Below, piece by piece: positions 1 to 7,155 of a stretch of 56,965 nucleotides of DNA. Both the position numbers and the translations under genes were made by a program. Under the pieces are notes generated by a model that was not told the origin of the DNA, ran no database searches, and saw nothing but the letters and a program-made list of their open reading frames with translations. Position 1 is the stretch's first letter. Each line of letters begins with the position of its first letter. This stretch comes from a virus: IMG/VR virus record IMGVR_UViG_3300009506_000101, positions 1-56,965 of that record. The stretch is one strand, 5' to 3'.

Positions 1-141
1 GACGCGCCCGAGCGCGAGACCGACGCATTGCTCGCCGTGTTCCGCTCCGGCGCCACTGAGGCCGAGGAGCGCTGGCTGAGGCATCAAATCGAGCGGGGCC
101 TGGCAGCTCGAGCCCTGAGGCTGGAGCGGCGGGCGGCGTGA
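1..141 (+). CDS. C-terminal fragment of a charged helical protein (5' end outside window)
   Basis: The frame is open from the first base and ends in TGA at 139-141, giving 46 residues. The fragment is rich in Glu, Arg and Ala and predicted helical (AEERWLRHQIERGLAARALR). It reads toward the small + strand cluster that follows. No family can be named from this piece. Joining the window ends as a circle does not yield a start codon for it before a stop, so a linear fragment is more likely. Confidence 0.45.
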   Translation, partial: DAPERETDALLAVFRSGATEAEERWLRHQIERGLAARALRLERRAA

Positions 142-185
142 CTCCCTGGTCTTAACCGGCCGCGTGACCGTGCCGTCTCTCCATC

Positions 186-470
186 ATGACCGACCGCCAT
201 CCCCTCCAGCAGCTCGCCGCGCTGGCCGCCTACTCGCTGCCCGAGACCACCCGGGCCCACGACCCGCGGACCACGATTGCTGGGCGCCATTGCCCCGTGA
301 CGCCCGCCCCGGGCCTCGGTGTCGACTCGTATGCCTGCCTGCTGGGAGCCGAGCCCCTGGAGGCCCTCAGGGCCCCTGGCGCCATCATCCAGGTCGAGGT
401 CGAGACGCCCGCCGGCAGAGTCAGCGTGCCCAGGACGCCGGTGCCTGACGGAAAGACGATACCGGAATGA
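186..470 (+). CDS. Small hypothetical protein
   Basis: This 94-residue frame starts ATG at 186 and ends in an ATGA overlap with the next gene (ATG at 467), which supports translation. The N-terminus is Leu/Ala-rich and the C-terminal half (AIIQVEVETPAGRVSVP) looks like beta strands of a small barrel. I recognise no family. An overlapping + frame at 164-448 is Arg/Pro-rich and looks like a shadow. It is the first complete member of the + strand accessory cluster. Confidence 0.5.
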   Translation: MTDRHPLQQLAALAAYSLPETTRAHDPRTTIAGRHCPVTPAPGLGVDSYACLLGAEPLEALRAPGAIIQVEVETPAGRVSVPRTPVPDGKTIPE

Positions 471-1090
471 ACTGGGTGCTTTCCTCAAGCTCAGATCGAC
501 GAGCGCTCGATATTGTCGACGGTACGGGAAGGTTCGCTGGACATGGCCCGCACTACTCGAGGCGCACCCCTGGCAGTCGAACATTCACAGGCGTAGGGCA
601 GGAGATAGTTTTGGTCACGGATTGTGGTCGTGCGGTCTGGGCCTGCATCAGACAGAGGACACCGTCCAGAGCAGGCACGGGATGCTCTCGGGGTAGAATC
701 GGTGAATGCGACGACCGACCGCGGTACGTGTGGCGAAACTCGATGTTCCGAAACCTCGGGGCCGGGTTGTCTTCTAAGCTCATCCGTGAGGCAGTAGCAG
801 TCACCTACCGCGAATGGATCGCCAGGTATGGGGCGCTCCCGAGCGAGCGGCTGCGCACAGAGGTTGCGATTGGATCTATTCGGTCCAGCAACCCAGGATG
901 CTGCTACAAGCTGGCGGGCTGGATACAGGAAAGAGTCACTCGCGGGAAGCTGATCCTGCTGGCGCCGGAGGGGGCCACGGTCGATCGTCTCCGGGGCTAC
1001 GGTGCCGGAGCTCTAGCGTGCTACAATGGGCGGGCCCCGCGACGCAGCGACACGTCCGGGGCCCGAACCCACAGGAGGCAAGTCCCGTGA
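467..1090 (+). CDS. Conserved phage hypothetical protein (SRRTPGSRTFTGVG family)
   Basis: This 207-residue protein matches, from memory, a family often met in actinobacterial and metagenomic phages. Hallmarks are HYSRRTPGSRTFTGVG at about 30-45, VWACIRQRTP at about 60, WRNSMFRNLGAGLSS at about 90-104, and SNPGCCYKLAGW near 150. No enzymatic function is established for the family, to my knowledge. The ATG at 467 overlaps the previous stop, and the TGA at 1088-1090 overlaps the GTG of the GIY-YIG gene. Its tail after residue 180 is Arg-rich and may be unstructured. Confidence 0.8.
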   Translation: MNWVLSSSSDRRALDIVDGTGRFAGHGPHYSRRTPGSRTFTGVGQEIVLVTDCGRAVWACIRQRTPSRAGTGCSRGRIGECDDRPRYVWRNSMFRNLGAGLSSKLIREAVAVTYREWIARYGALPSERLRTEVAIGSIRSSNPGCCYKLAGWIQERVTRGKLILLAPEGATVDRLRGYGAGALACYNGRAPRRSDTSGARTHRRQVP

Positions 1091-1527
1091 GCAAACCGAG
1101 TTTCCCACAGTTCGTCCGGGTAGTCGATCCTTCGAAGCCAGATCGGAAGCTCTGGGATCCCAGCGTCTACGCTCTGATTGACCCGAGGACCGGATTGATC
1201 CGGTACGTCGGCATGTCAGTAAACCCTGCAGCGCGTTTTGCCGGTCACATGTCAACTCCGGTGATCTCGATCAGGGCCTGGATTCAGGAACTCCAGGCAC
1301 TCGGACTCACTCCGCGGATGGCAGTCCTAGAACGGGTGTCTGAGCCAAGATGGAACTATGCAGAGGGGGAATGGATCAGAACATGTAGGGAAAACGGGTG
1401 TGATCTGCTGAACCGTTCTCCCGGTGGTGTGGGTTGGAAGACCATTCGCCAGCTGGAGTTTGGCTCAGGCCCCATGCGAGCGGCCATCGGACGCTGGAGA
1501 GCCATGGGCTCTTCCTGGGGGAGCTGA
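1087..1527 (+). CDS. GIY-YIG nuclease-domain protein
   Basis: The 147-residue product carries a GIY-YIG-like core near the N-terminus: VYALIDPRTGLIRYVGMS, followed by an Arg (NPAARFAGH) and a conserved Glu/Trp/Asn region (RWNYAEGEWI) fitting the catalytic Glu of the fold. The domain cuts DNA in homing and repair nucleases. The first GIY triplet is degenerate (VYA), so activity is uncertain. The GTG start at 1087 is set by a GTGA overlap with the upstream gene, and the stop at 1525-1527 overlaps the ATG of the next gene. It may be a free-standing mobile endonuclease or a repair factor. Confidence 0.75.
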   Translation: MSKPSFPQFVRVVDPSKPDRKLWDPSVYALIDPRTGLIRYVGMSVNPAARFAGHMSTPVISIRAWIQELQALGLTPRMAVLERVSEPRWNYAEGEWIRTCRENGCDLLNRSPGGVGWKTIRQLEFGSGPMRAAIGRWRAMGSSWGS

Positions 1528-2222
1528 TGCACGAAGTCGCCGCCCTGTTCATCGACCCTCGAGGCCCGTACCCTGGTCTGCTCGGAGCTGACCACTGCTG
1601 GGATGAGACGCGGGACGCCAGGACGTACCCGGGTCCGTGGCCGGTCGTGGCTCACCCGCCATGCGCTCGCTGGTGCCGATTCGCCAAGTTCGTCGAGAGC
1701 CAGACCGACGGGCGCCTCGCCGTGGGTGACGACGGCGGTACGTTCGCTTCGGCGCTGGCCTCTGTCCGGAGGTGGGGCGGGGTATTGGAGCATCCAGCCT
1801 GGTCACTCGCCTGGGCCGCCAACGGTCTCATCGCCCCGCCGGCGCGCGGATGGCAGCGCGACATCGATGGCGGGTGGTGTTGCGAGGTGTCGCAGGCAAC
1901 CTATGGGCACCGCGCCAGGAAGCTTACGTGGCTGTACTACGTTGGGTCCGCGGCTCCGCCAGAGTTGGACTGGTCAAGGCCTGATCTCGGGGATGAGGAA
2001 CCGATGCAAGCGGCCGCTAACGGAGCGGCTCTGGAGCGCGAAGGATTGGAAGAACGCGAGCCGTCGAGAAACCTCGCGCAGTCCGGATGCCTTCGCCCGC
2101 CTGCTCATCGAGATCGCGAAGAAGGCGCGCTGAGAGCCTGGAGCGCCATCCGCCACAGCCTGACGCGGGCATGGGCCCACGGCCTCGGGTCAGCCTCCGA
2201 GCGCTGCCGCTGGAAGCCGTGA
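1527..2222 (+). CDS. Cytosine-methylase-like conserved phage protein, C-terminus frameshifted
   Basis: The N-terminal ~160 residues belong to a familiar phage family with WPVVAHPPCARW near residue 45 (a Pro-Cys loop like that of cytosine C5 methylases), GDDGGTFASALASVRRWGG near 70-90 and GVLEHPAWS. It lacks a clear AdoMet loop, so the function is unproven. The open frame runs to 2222, but the last stretch is atypical. The family-like C-terminus (SRSPDAFARLLIEIAKKAR) is in the +1 frame and stops at 2133. A net one-base shift lies between about 1980 and 2040, near a GGGG run at 1989-1992. The ATG at 1527 overlaps the upstream TGA. Confidence 0.7.
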   Translation: MHEVAALFIDPRGPYPGLLGADHCWDETRDARTYPGPWPVVAHPPCARWCRFAKFVESQTDGRLAVGDDGGTFASALASVRRWGGVLEHPAWSLAWAANGLIAPPARGWQRDIDGGWCCEVSQATYGHRARKLTWLYYVGSAAPPELDWSRPDLGDEEPMQAAANGAALEREGLEEREPSRNLAQSGCLRPPAHRDREEGALRAWSAIRHSLTRAWAHGLGSASERCRWKP

Positions 2223-2614
2223 GCGGGCCCGCCCTGGGTCATGCCGCGCCGCCACCCCCGGAGCACGAATCTGGCAGCCGAGAGCCTGCGGGCCGAGATG
2301 CTGGCGCTCTCGTCCCATGCGCCTCGAGCCCACCGGTGGACCTGCCACGCGCCCCAGGCGCGGCCGTTGTCGCACCTGGCCCCCTCTGGCCCCTCGTGGC
2401 AGCGGCCCTCCAGCACGTAGGCCGCCAGATGGGTCTCGTGGTAGGCCTGGGACGCCAGGAAGGCCAGCTCCCCCGGGACATCCGTGGCAGCGCACATGGC
2501 TTCGGCCACCGGCGTCAGCAACGCCGTCCGGGCTTCTGCGGACATGTCGCGGTCTTGGTACCAGGGGGCAAGGCTCAGCCAGAACCCCAGCACGGCTGCT
2601 ATGCATTCGGTCAT
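2105..2614 (-). CDS. Lysozyme / transglycosylase-like protein
   Basis: This 169-residue protein has a hydrophobic N-terminus (TECIAAVLGFWLSLAPW) that could be a signal or anchor. A lysozyme-like core follows: a conserved Glu in QAYHETHLA at residue 60 (predicted acid catalyst) and GRAWGAWQVH at about 84-93, which matches the GxWQ(I/V) substrate-cleft motif of lytic transglycosylases. It probably cuts peptidoglycan, either at entry or at lysis. The ATG at 2614 is preferred over a TTG at 2650 inside the terminator. It overlaps the converging + strand gene by its 3' end. A separate GH25 lysozyme at 5229 makes an entry or accessory role possible. Confidence 0.7.
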   Translation of the reverse strand: MTECIAAVLGFWLSLAPWYQDRDMSAEARTALLTPVAEAMCAATDVPGELAFLASQAYHETHLAAYVLEGRCHEGPEGARCDNGRAWGAWQVHRWARGAWDESASISARRLSAARFVLRGWRRGMTQGGPAHGFQRQRSEADPRPWAHARVRLWRMALQALSAPSSRSR

Positions 2615-2648
2615 GCGGCACAGGCTATCAGCCCAGGGCGCTGGACGC

Positions 2649-2681
2649 AAAAAAGGCCCCGCCGACCGAAGCCGACGGGGC
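2649..2681 (-). terminator. Rho-independent terminator of the leftward operon
   Basis: Read on the minus strand, an 11-bp GC-rich stem (2656-2666 with 2671-2681) closes a TTCG tetraloop and is followed by six T. Two of the pairs are G-U only on the minus strand, so the hairpin is oriented for leftward transcripts. It sits downstream of the tRNA-like gene and the 2791 gene and just before the lysozyme-like gene, and probably ends the late transcript. Confidence 0.85.
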
Positions 2682-2702
2682 GTAACAAATATATGAGGCA
2701 GA

Positions 2703-2781
2703 GTCGCGAAACGGGAGTCGAACCCGATGTCTCCAGGTTATGAGTTATGAGCCTGGCGAGGAACCGTTTCTCTCTCGCGAC
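2703..2781 (-). tRNA. tRNA-Met(CAT)-like gene with duplicated anticodon loop
   Basis: On the minus strand a 7-bp acceptor stem (GTCGCGA at 2781-2775 with TCGCGAC at 2709-2703), a short D arm, a CCAGG/CCTGG anticodon stem (2756-2752 with 2737-2733) and a TTCGACT T loop are recognisable. The anticodon loop is 14 instead of 7 bases: CTCATAA occurs twice in tandem (2738-2744 and 2745-2751). Removing one copy restores a normal CAU loop. The T stem is imperfect, with one spare base before the acceptor, and no CCA is encoded. It could be a decayed tRNA, a processed intron-like insertion, or a decoy. It lies between the 2791 gene and the terminator. Confidence 0.6.
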
Positions 2782-2790
2782 ACGATGAGT

Positions 2791-3480
2791 CTACTTCTGG
2801 CCCGGCGCCTCGGAAAGTCCACGGCGGACCGCTGACACGAGGTCTGGATTTGCTGTCGGGATCCGGTCGATCCTCTGGTGGAGCTCGGCCACGTCCCGGG
2901 CCCGGCGTGTCTCCTCTGCGTCGATGCGCTCTGAGAACCGTTCCAGCGGTGCCAGAAGCGCCTCGACCCGCTTGGTGGCGGCCTGTGTGACCCGCTCCTC
3001 GGACCTGGCCTCTGCGGCAGCAGCCCCCGTCGTGAGCCACGTCTGGAGCAGCAGCCCGACCGCTCCGATGGTCGCGACGCCGAGCGCGCTGGTGGCCCCG
3101 ACGATCAGCCGGTCCCTGGTCGAGCGCCGGTCATCCGTGCGCTCGTGCTGCTCGAGACCGGCGACTGCCGCCATCTTGGCCGATTGCCCGCGCGCCCTGG
3201 CCTCACGCTGGACCAGCTCCTCGACCTCCTCGGCAGAGTACGTCCGGGTCCGGGACTCGTCAGCGTGGCGCTGAGCGTCCTTCTCGGCGCTGTAGGTCAG
3301 CGGCCCGAGCTTCAGAGCCGGCGGGAGGCTCGGGGGGCGTGTCTGCCGAGGCTCCCCGCCCTTACGCTCCCCGTGGTCCAGGTAGGTCCCGGGGATAGGC
3401 GTCTTGTCGCGGTCGAGGTGGTATTTCGGTGGCGTCGGGCGTGGAACGCGCGGGACCGGGGGAGGCTTGCGGCCGTTCAC
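2791..3480 (-). CDS. Single-span membrane protein with coiled coils
   Basis: The 229-residue product has a Pro-rich N-terminal third, a Glu/Arg-rich helical stretch (SAEEVEELVQREARARG), one transmembrane segment (LIVGATSALGVATIGAVGLL) and a C-terminal amphipathic helix (ERFSERIDAEETRRARDVAE). The layout is that of an inner-membrane protein with coiled coils on both sides, as seen in some holins, spanins or DUF1515-like phage proteins; I cannot choose. Start is the GTG at 3480, in a GTGA overlap with the upstream gene. It is the last protein gene before the tRNA-like element and terminator. Confidence 0.65.
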   Translation of the reverse strand: MNGRKPPPVPRVPRPTPPKYHLDRDKTPIPGTYLDHGERKGGEPRQTRPPSLPPALKLGPLTYSAEKDAQRHADESRTRTYSAEEVEELVQREARARGQSAKMAAVAGLEQHERTDDRRSTRDRLIVGATSALGVATIGAVGLLLQTWLTTGAAAAEARSEERVTQAATKRVEALLAPLERFSERIDAEETRRARDVAELHQRIDRIPTANPDLVSAVRRGLSEAPGQK

Positions 3481-3938
3481 GGGTCGGGCTCCTCGGGTTC
3501 CGGGTCTGCCGGCTCCGGCGCCCGACTCGGCTTGAAGCTCGGGCACCGCTCACAGTGAGCGCGGAGCGAAGCAAGGTCGGCCTCGATGGCGGCCATTCGA
3601 CGGTCGGTGTCGGCGTCCCGCATGGCCCGCTCCAGCACCGGCTGTAGGTGTCGCGTCAGGGCCTGCACGCGTTCGGCGCTCCGTTCCTCGAAGTCGGCCA
3701 GCTCCTGGAGGAAGGCGCCGCGGATGTCGGTGAACCTTCTGTCTAGCGACTCCTCGACGGACGCCAGCAGTGCAAGGTTGCTCTGTCCCTCGGTGAAGCT
3801 TGGCCCAGGCGGGACCGTCTCGCGGCTCTCGGGCTGATCCTCGCAGCCATCGGGCGGACCCGCGGGCTCGGTCGACGGGGTGCGGCCTGACCGCGGTGGG
3901 GGGGCTTCCGACTCGGGATGTTTGGCGTCCATGGGCAT
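3477..3938 (-). CDS. Hypothetical protein with central coiled coil
   Basis: The product is about 153 residues. An acidic, Pro-rich, probably disordered N-terminus (residues 1-55) is followed by a helical region (ASVEESLDRRFTDIRGAFLQ and onwards) and a Pro/Glu-rich tail ending PEPEEPDP. Cys in HCERCPSF may be structural. It is translationally coupled to the membrane protein downstream. No family recognised. The start could be the ATG at 3938, the ATG at 3932 or a GTG at 3971; none has a strong Shine-Dalgarno. Confidence 0.55.
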   Translation of the reverse strand: MPMDAKHPESEAPPPRSGRTPSTEPAGPPDGCEDQPESRETVPPGPSFTEGQSNLALLASVEESLDRRFTDIRGAFLQELADFEERSAERVQALTRHLQPVLERAMRDADTDRRMAAIEADLASLRAHCERCPSFKPSRAPEPADPEPEEPDP

Positions 3939-4058
3939 GAGCCTATTGCAACAGTGACAGGTTCGCCTCACCCCTGAGGCTAAATCGTGCTACAAAATGA
4001 AGCCCCCGCGGCGGCACTACTCGCCCGGGGGCCGGCCCACAACGGAAAGAGGTTCATC

Positions 4059-4658
4059 ATGGGCGCCAAGAGTCTGCCATTGTCCGACCGCGAGGTCGAA
4101 CGTTTCTGGTCAAATGTCGACAAGGAGGGTCCGGTTCATCCGCACCATCCCGAACTAGGGAAGTGCTGGCTCTGGACCGGGCGTATCGACAGATATGCCG
4201 TATTCGCGTTGCGCGGCCGCGATACCAGGGCCCACAGAGTCTCATTCCTGATCGCGAATGGGCACTTCCCAACGCCCTGTGGATGCCACAGCTGCGACCG
4301 CAAGAACTGCGTGAACCCGGATCATATCTGGGAAGGCAGCAATGCCGACAATCACGCCGACATGATGATGAAGGGGAGGCATCGTCATCACGAGGTAATA
4401 GCTCCGCGAGGACCGGCCATGTTGCTTCGTGCCTGGAGAAAATACATTGGCATGCAGCAAGGCGAGCTTGCGGGGTTCCTATCTGTGCATAGGACAGCCG
4501 TCTCTCACTACGAGCGCGGAACTGGTCGTCCGGAGCTGCGCGTCGCTCAGATGATTGAGGGACTCACAGCAATCCCAGCAGGCATGTGGAACGAGTATTA
4601 CGCACCTAACTCACACTACCGTTCCAAACGGTCGTCCCCTCGAACGACTGGCTTGTGA
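4059..4658 (+). CDS. HNH endonuclease fused to a C-terminal XRE-like HTH
   Basis: The 199-residue protein has an N-terminal HNH domain: CWLWTGRIDRYAVF, then AHRVSFLIANG, PTPCGCHSCDRKNCVNPDHIWEG (split here as CHSCDRKNCVNPDHIWEG) and NADNHADMMMKG, typical of phage homing HNH enzymes of the HNH_3 type. The C-terminal part (MQQGELAGFLSVHRTAVSHYERG) is a lambda-repressor-like helix-turn-helix in place of the usual AP2 or NUMOD DNA-binding part. It is the only + gene in a minus region, has a GAAAGAGG ribosome site 7 bases before the ATG, and its 3' end overlaps the converging 4606 gene. It is probably a free-standing homing endonuclease with target-binding HTH. Confidence 0.85.
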   Translation: MGAKSLPLSDREVERFWSNVDKEGPVHPHHPELGKCWLWTGRIDRYAVFALRGRDTRAHRVSFLIANGHFPTPCGCHSCDRKNCVNPDHIWEGSNADNHADMMMKGRHRHHEVIAPRGPAMLLRAWRKYIGMQQGELAGFLSVHRTAVSHYERGTGRPELRVAQMIEGLTAIPAGMWNEYYAPNSHYRSKRSSPRTTGL

Positions 4659-4863
4659 CTTCGGTCGTCGCTCCGGTGCAGATGATGTCCCACGGCAACG
4701 GCCGAGGCTGCCACCAGTGATCGGGGTACGTTGGGACCGTATACGGTTGCGGAACCACGACTGGACGCACCGCCAGCGCGGACTCGAGCGCCTTGACACG
4801 CTCCCGAAGCTCGGAATTCTCGTCCAGCAGTCGTTGCAGCAGCTTGCATTCTTCCTTCGTCAT
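4606..4863 (-). CDS. Small protein with N-terminal coiled coil
   Basis: The 85-residue product begins with a heptad-like helix (CKLLQRLLDENSELRERVKALE) and continues with a Pro/Trp-rich segment (YPDHWWQPRPLPWDI) and a Thr/Ser-rich end. A short coiled coil followed by an aromatic strand region fits a small virion or lysis accessory protein, but no family is recognised. It converges with, and overlaps by 53 bases, the + strand HNH gene. Confidence 0.6.
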   Translation of the reverse strand: MTKEECKLLQRLLDENSELRERVKALESALAVRPVVVPQPYTVPTYPDHWWQPRPLPWDIICTGATTEVTSQSFEGTTVWNGSVS

Positions 4864-4868
4864 AGTCT

Positions 4869-5060
4869 CTACCTCATGGCCGGGTCGACATTCCGGAGCG
4901 GCCCAAACCGCTCAAGTTCGGCCTGCAGCTCCTGAACCTTGATCAGCAGCTCGGCGCTCCGACGCTCGGCCTCGGTAGCGCGCTTGGCCAAGACAGCCAT
5001 CTGGACCTCGAGCGATTCGCATCGGGCGCAAGGGATCGGGGCGGGCCAGCTATCGGGCAT
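4869..5060 (-). CDS. Small coiled-coil protein
   Basis: This 63-residue protein carries CARC near the N-terminus and then an almost continuous coiled coil (ATEAERRSAELLIKVQELQA). It resembles the neighbour at 4606 in plan, and both follow the muramidase genes. It starts inside the end of the 5050 gene. Unknown function. Confidence 0.6.
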   Translation of the reverse strand: MPDSWPAPIPCARCESLEVQMAVLAKRATEAERRSAELLIKVQELQAELERFGPLRNVDPAMR

Positions 5061-5232
5061 CGCGCTCCGACTCCTGCTCGTCGTGCGATACCCGGCACTC
5101 GTCTCCGTCGAATGGCTGCTGCGGTAGCGGCTGGTGCTCCTGGGGATAGACGTCGGTCACCTGCTGACACGGCAGCGTCGTCGGGACCTGAGTCGTGGCC
5201 GCGAACGTCTTGCTGGTGCCGTCCCAGGTCAT
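5050..5232 (-). CDS. Small hypothetical protein
   Basis: A 60-residue polar protein, Thr/Gln-rich at the N-terminus and charged at the C-terminus, without a membrane segment or recognised motif. The ATG at 5232 lies in an ATGA overlap with the stop of the GH25 gene, which supports translation by coupling. Its own stop overlaps the start of the 4869 gene. Confidence 0.5.
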   Translation of the reverse strand: MTWDGTSKTFAATTQVPTTLPCQQVTDVYPQEHQPLPQQPFDGDECRVSHDEQESERDAR

Positions 5233-6002
5233 GAGTCGTCACCGGTCACGGCGCGGTCACGCTCGGCCCTCATGGCCTCCCAGTCGTCGTCATCGAGTCC
5301 CAGCCACGGGATCTCAGGAGGCCGCACCGTGTCCGGTACCGGCTCGTCTGGCGCTACGATGCGCGGGAGCTCGGCCGCCACGCAGCAATCATGGTCGATG
5401 GCCTTCGGCGCCGCGTGCTGGCCGGTATGCAGCCCGCCTCTCGCCCACGGCCCGACCCGGTACTGCCACAGCACCGGCGGCACGCCACCGGGGGACGCGG
5501 GGGGCCCGGGAGTTGAGCGCCAATGCGCCACCCACAGCGGAAGCTCGAGCATCCAGTCTGGCTTCCCGAGGAGCGCCCAGTCCCGCTGCGTGATGTAGAT
5601 TCCGCAACGGCCGCCGCACCCCGCCGCGATGCCGTCGATCAGCTCGTGCAGCTGGTCGCACCAGGCAGGCTTCGGCGGCATCGAGCCGTCTCCCTTCGGG
5701 CTCTCGACGTCGACCCACGGGATCAGGTCCCCGGTTCCGACACGACATTCCTGGACCGAGTCGAAGAACGCCCCGAGCTGCGCCACCGTGTCCTGCCCAT
5801 GGACGAAAAAGTGATAGAGCCCGATCGCGCATGCCGTTCGCTTCCGAATCGCCTCGACATGCTCGACCGTGCGCTTGTCCCGCTTTGACCCGAACGTGGC
5901 CCTGACGATCGCGAAGTCGATCATCTGGGGGACGAGCCACGTCGGCTGGAAAACAGAGATGTCCACGCCGTGCAGCGGGTACTGGCTGGCCGTGATGGTC
6001 AC
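5229..6002 (-). CDS. GH25 muramidase (endolysin)
   Basis: The 257-residue enzyme is a glycoside hydrolase family 25 lysozyme that cleaves the MurNAc-GlcNAc bond of peptidoglycan. The catalytic landmarks are HGVDISVFQP (Asp14), AIVRATFGS, GLYHFF and PWVDVES (Asp98, Glu100), followed by a C-terminal IDHD strand. No separate cell-wall-binding domain is visible; the last 40 residues are acidic and Pro-rich. The GTG start at 6002 overlaps the stop of the papain-like gene as GTGA. There is no signal peptide, so export would need a holin, and the membrane proteins at 7337-8412 are candidates. Confidence 0.88.
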   Translation of the reverse strand: MTITASQYPLHGVDISVFQPTWLVPQMIDFAIVRATFGSKRDKRTVEHVEAIRKRTACAIGLYHFFVHGQDTVAQLGAFFDSVQECRVGTGDLIPWVDVESPKGDGSMPPKPAWCDQLHELIDGIAAGCGGRCGIYITQRDWALLGKPDWMLELPLWVAHWRSTPGPPASPGGVPPVLWQYRVGPWARGGLHTGQHAAPKAIDHDCCVAAELPRIVAPDEPVPDTVRPPEIPWLGLDDDDWEAMRAERDRAVTGDDS

Positions 6003-6748
6003 TCAGTGATCCTCTGGACCTGCTGGAGCGTCGCGTCGAGGTCGAGGCCGATCACGCTTCTGCCTTCTGCGAAGGCGTCATCGGAGATTAGGCAGTAGCA
6101 CTCGTCCACCTCGGCGTCCCACCATGCCCACGTGACGGCCTGCGGAACGTCCCAACCGATCGGACGCAGGATGTTCCCGTCGACGTAGCCGATCGCCATC
6201 GCGTGCCCGCCCTCGACCCGCTCCGAAGGCTTCGGCGCGTCCCAGACCTCGGATCCCCAGATCCCGGAATGCAGGGTTGCCCCGATGTAGAGACCACCGC
6301 ACACGACGGCTGCCGCCCTGACCATCGCGTGGTCGTGCGGGTCGATCTTCGCGTAGGCGAGGATTGGGTGTCTCCGTCCGTCTGGGCAGAGCAACCCGAC
6401 CCGGCGAGCCCAGTTGAGAGCGTCGAGGCAATACGCTCCGACGTCTCTGTCTGGGTAGTCGCTGATCGCCGCGTATCCTTCGAGGATGGCCTCGTCGGAC
6501 GGAGTCAGGATCATCCCGCTCGCGTTTACGGTCCACTGCTGCAACAGATGCCCCATGCCGGCTACCGTGCAACAGCCCACGCGATCATTGGCCATCATCC
6601 CCCAGTGCTCGGGACCGTGTAGGTGCCAGTCCTGCCGGTTCGGGACCATCACGTCCTGAACCGAGATGACGCTCCGGGCCTGGATTGTCCGAAGGTCGTG
6701 CTTCGCGGGAAGCTTGCCGCCAACGTGAACCGCGCTTCTGTTGATCAT
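5999..6748 (-). CDS. Papain-like cysteine peptidase fold protein
   Basis: The 249-residue protein shows a papain-like arrangement: MMANDRVGCCTVAGMGHLLQQ, where Cys59 or Cys60 starts a helix as in C1 peptidases, and GGHAMAIGYVDG, where His182 would be the catalytic base. A clear Asn-Ser-Trp third motif is missing; GWDVPQAVTWAWW occupies its place. It may cleave peptide cross-links, process a virion protein, or be a host-directed enzyme. It is coupled by GTGA to the GH25 gene, which suggests a joint role in wall breakdown. Fold assignment is from motif pattern only. Confidence 0.65.
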   Translation of the reverse strand: MINRSAVHVGGKLPAKHDLRTIQARSVISVQDVMVPNRQDWHLHGPEHWGMMANDRVGCCTVAGMGHLLQQWTVNASGMILTPSDEAILEGYAAISDYPDRDVGAYCLDALNWARRVGLLCPDGRRHPILAYAKIDPHDHAMVRAAAVVCGGLYIGATLHSGIWGSEVWDAPKPSERVEGGHAMAIGYVDGNILRPIGWDVPQAVTWAWWDAEVDECYCLISDDAFAEGRSVIGLDLDATLQQVQRITE

Positions 6749-7155
6749 AGCGAGTCCTCACATACGATGCCGCCGCATCGGCGGACAGCATCTTTGGTTC
6801 CTGCGAGCAGTAGGCAGTCGGTGTCGAGATCGAACCGGTCGTCCGCGAGGTAGAACTCGACCTGCTCGACGCAGGAGACGCGCGAGCCCTCTGGGCAGCC
6901 GATGTCGACCAGATGCTGGCAGACCAGCTCGGCCTCGCTGGCCGCTCCCCCCGTCCCCCCGGTGGGCAGCGGCTCCCAGCCGCCGGTGCCGGTTCCGCCT
7001 GTAGACGTGGACCCGCCTGTGACAGGTGGCGTCGGCCAGTACCCGCCTGCGCCGCCGGTACCAGGGTTGACCGGGTCAGGATTGCAGCCAGCGCACGCTG
7101 GGCACAGCTGGCAGGACGAGACCAGCAGCACTGGCAAGAGCCATGCGCGCATCAT
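6745..7155 (-). CDS. Gly/Pro-linker lipoprotein
   Basis: The 136-residue product starts with a lipoprotein signal (MMRAWLLPVLLVSSCQLCPAC), with Cys15 or Cys18 as the likely lipidation site. A low-complexity linker (PTPPVTGGSTSTGGTGTGG) precedes a C-terminal domain with five to six Cys, probably disulphide-bonded (VCQHLVDIGC, RVSCVEQ, CLLLAGTKD, RCGGIVC). This plan is common in Myxococcota surface lipoproteins. Position beside the endolysin fits an outer-membrane spanin or a superinfection-exclusion lipoprotein. The ATG at 7155 gives ATGA coupling to the upstream gene. Confidence 0.7.
   Translation of the reverse strand: MMRAWLLPVLLVSSCQLCPACAGCNPDPVNPGTGGAGGYWPTPPVTGGSTSTGGTGTGGWEPLPTGGTGGAASEAELVCQHLVDIGCPEGSRVSCVEQVEFYLADDRFDLDTDCLLLAGTKDAVRRCGGIVCEDSL

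Noticed and set aside
2087-2743. Overlapping + strand frames opposite the lysozyme-like gene
   Set aside because: Pro/Arg-rich composition, no start context, and the minus frame carries a coherent lysozyme-like motif.
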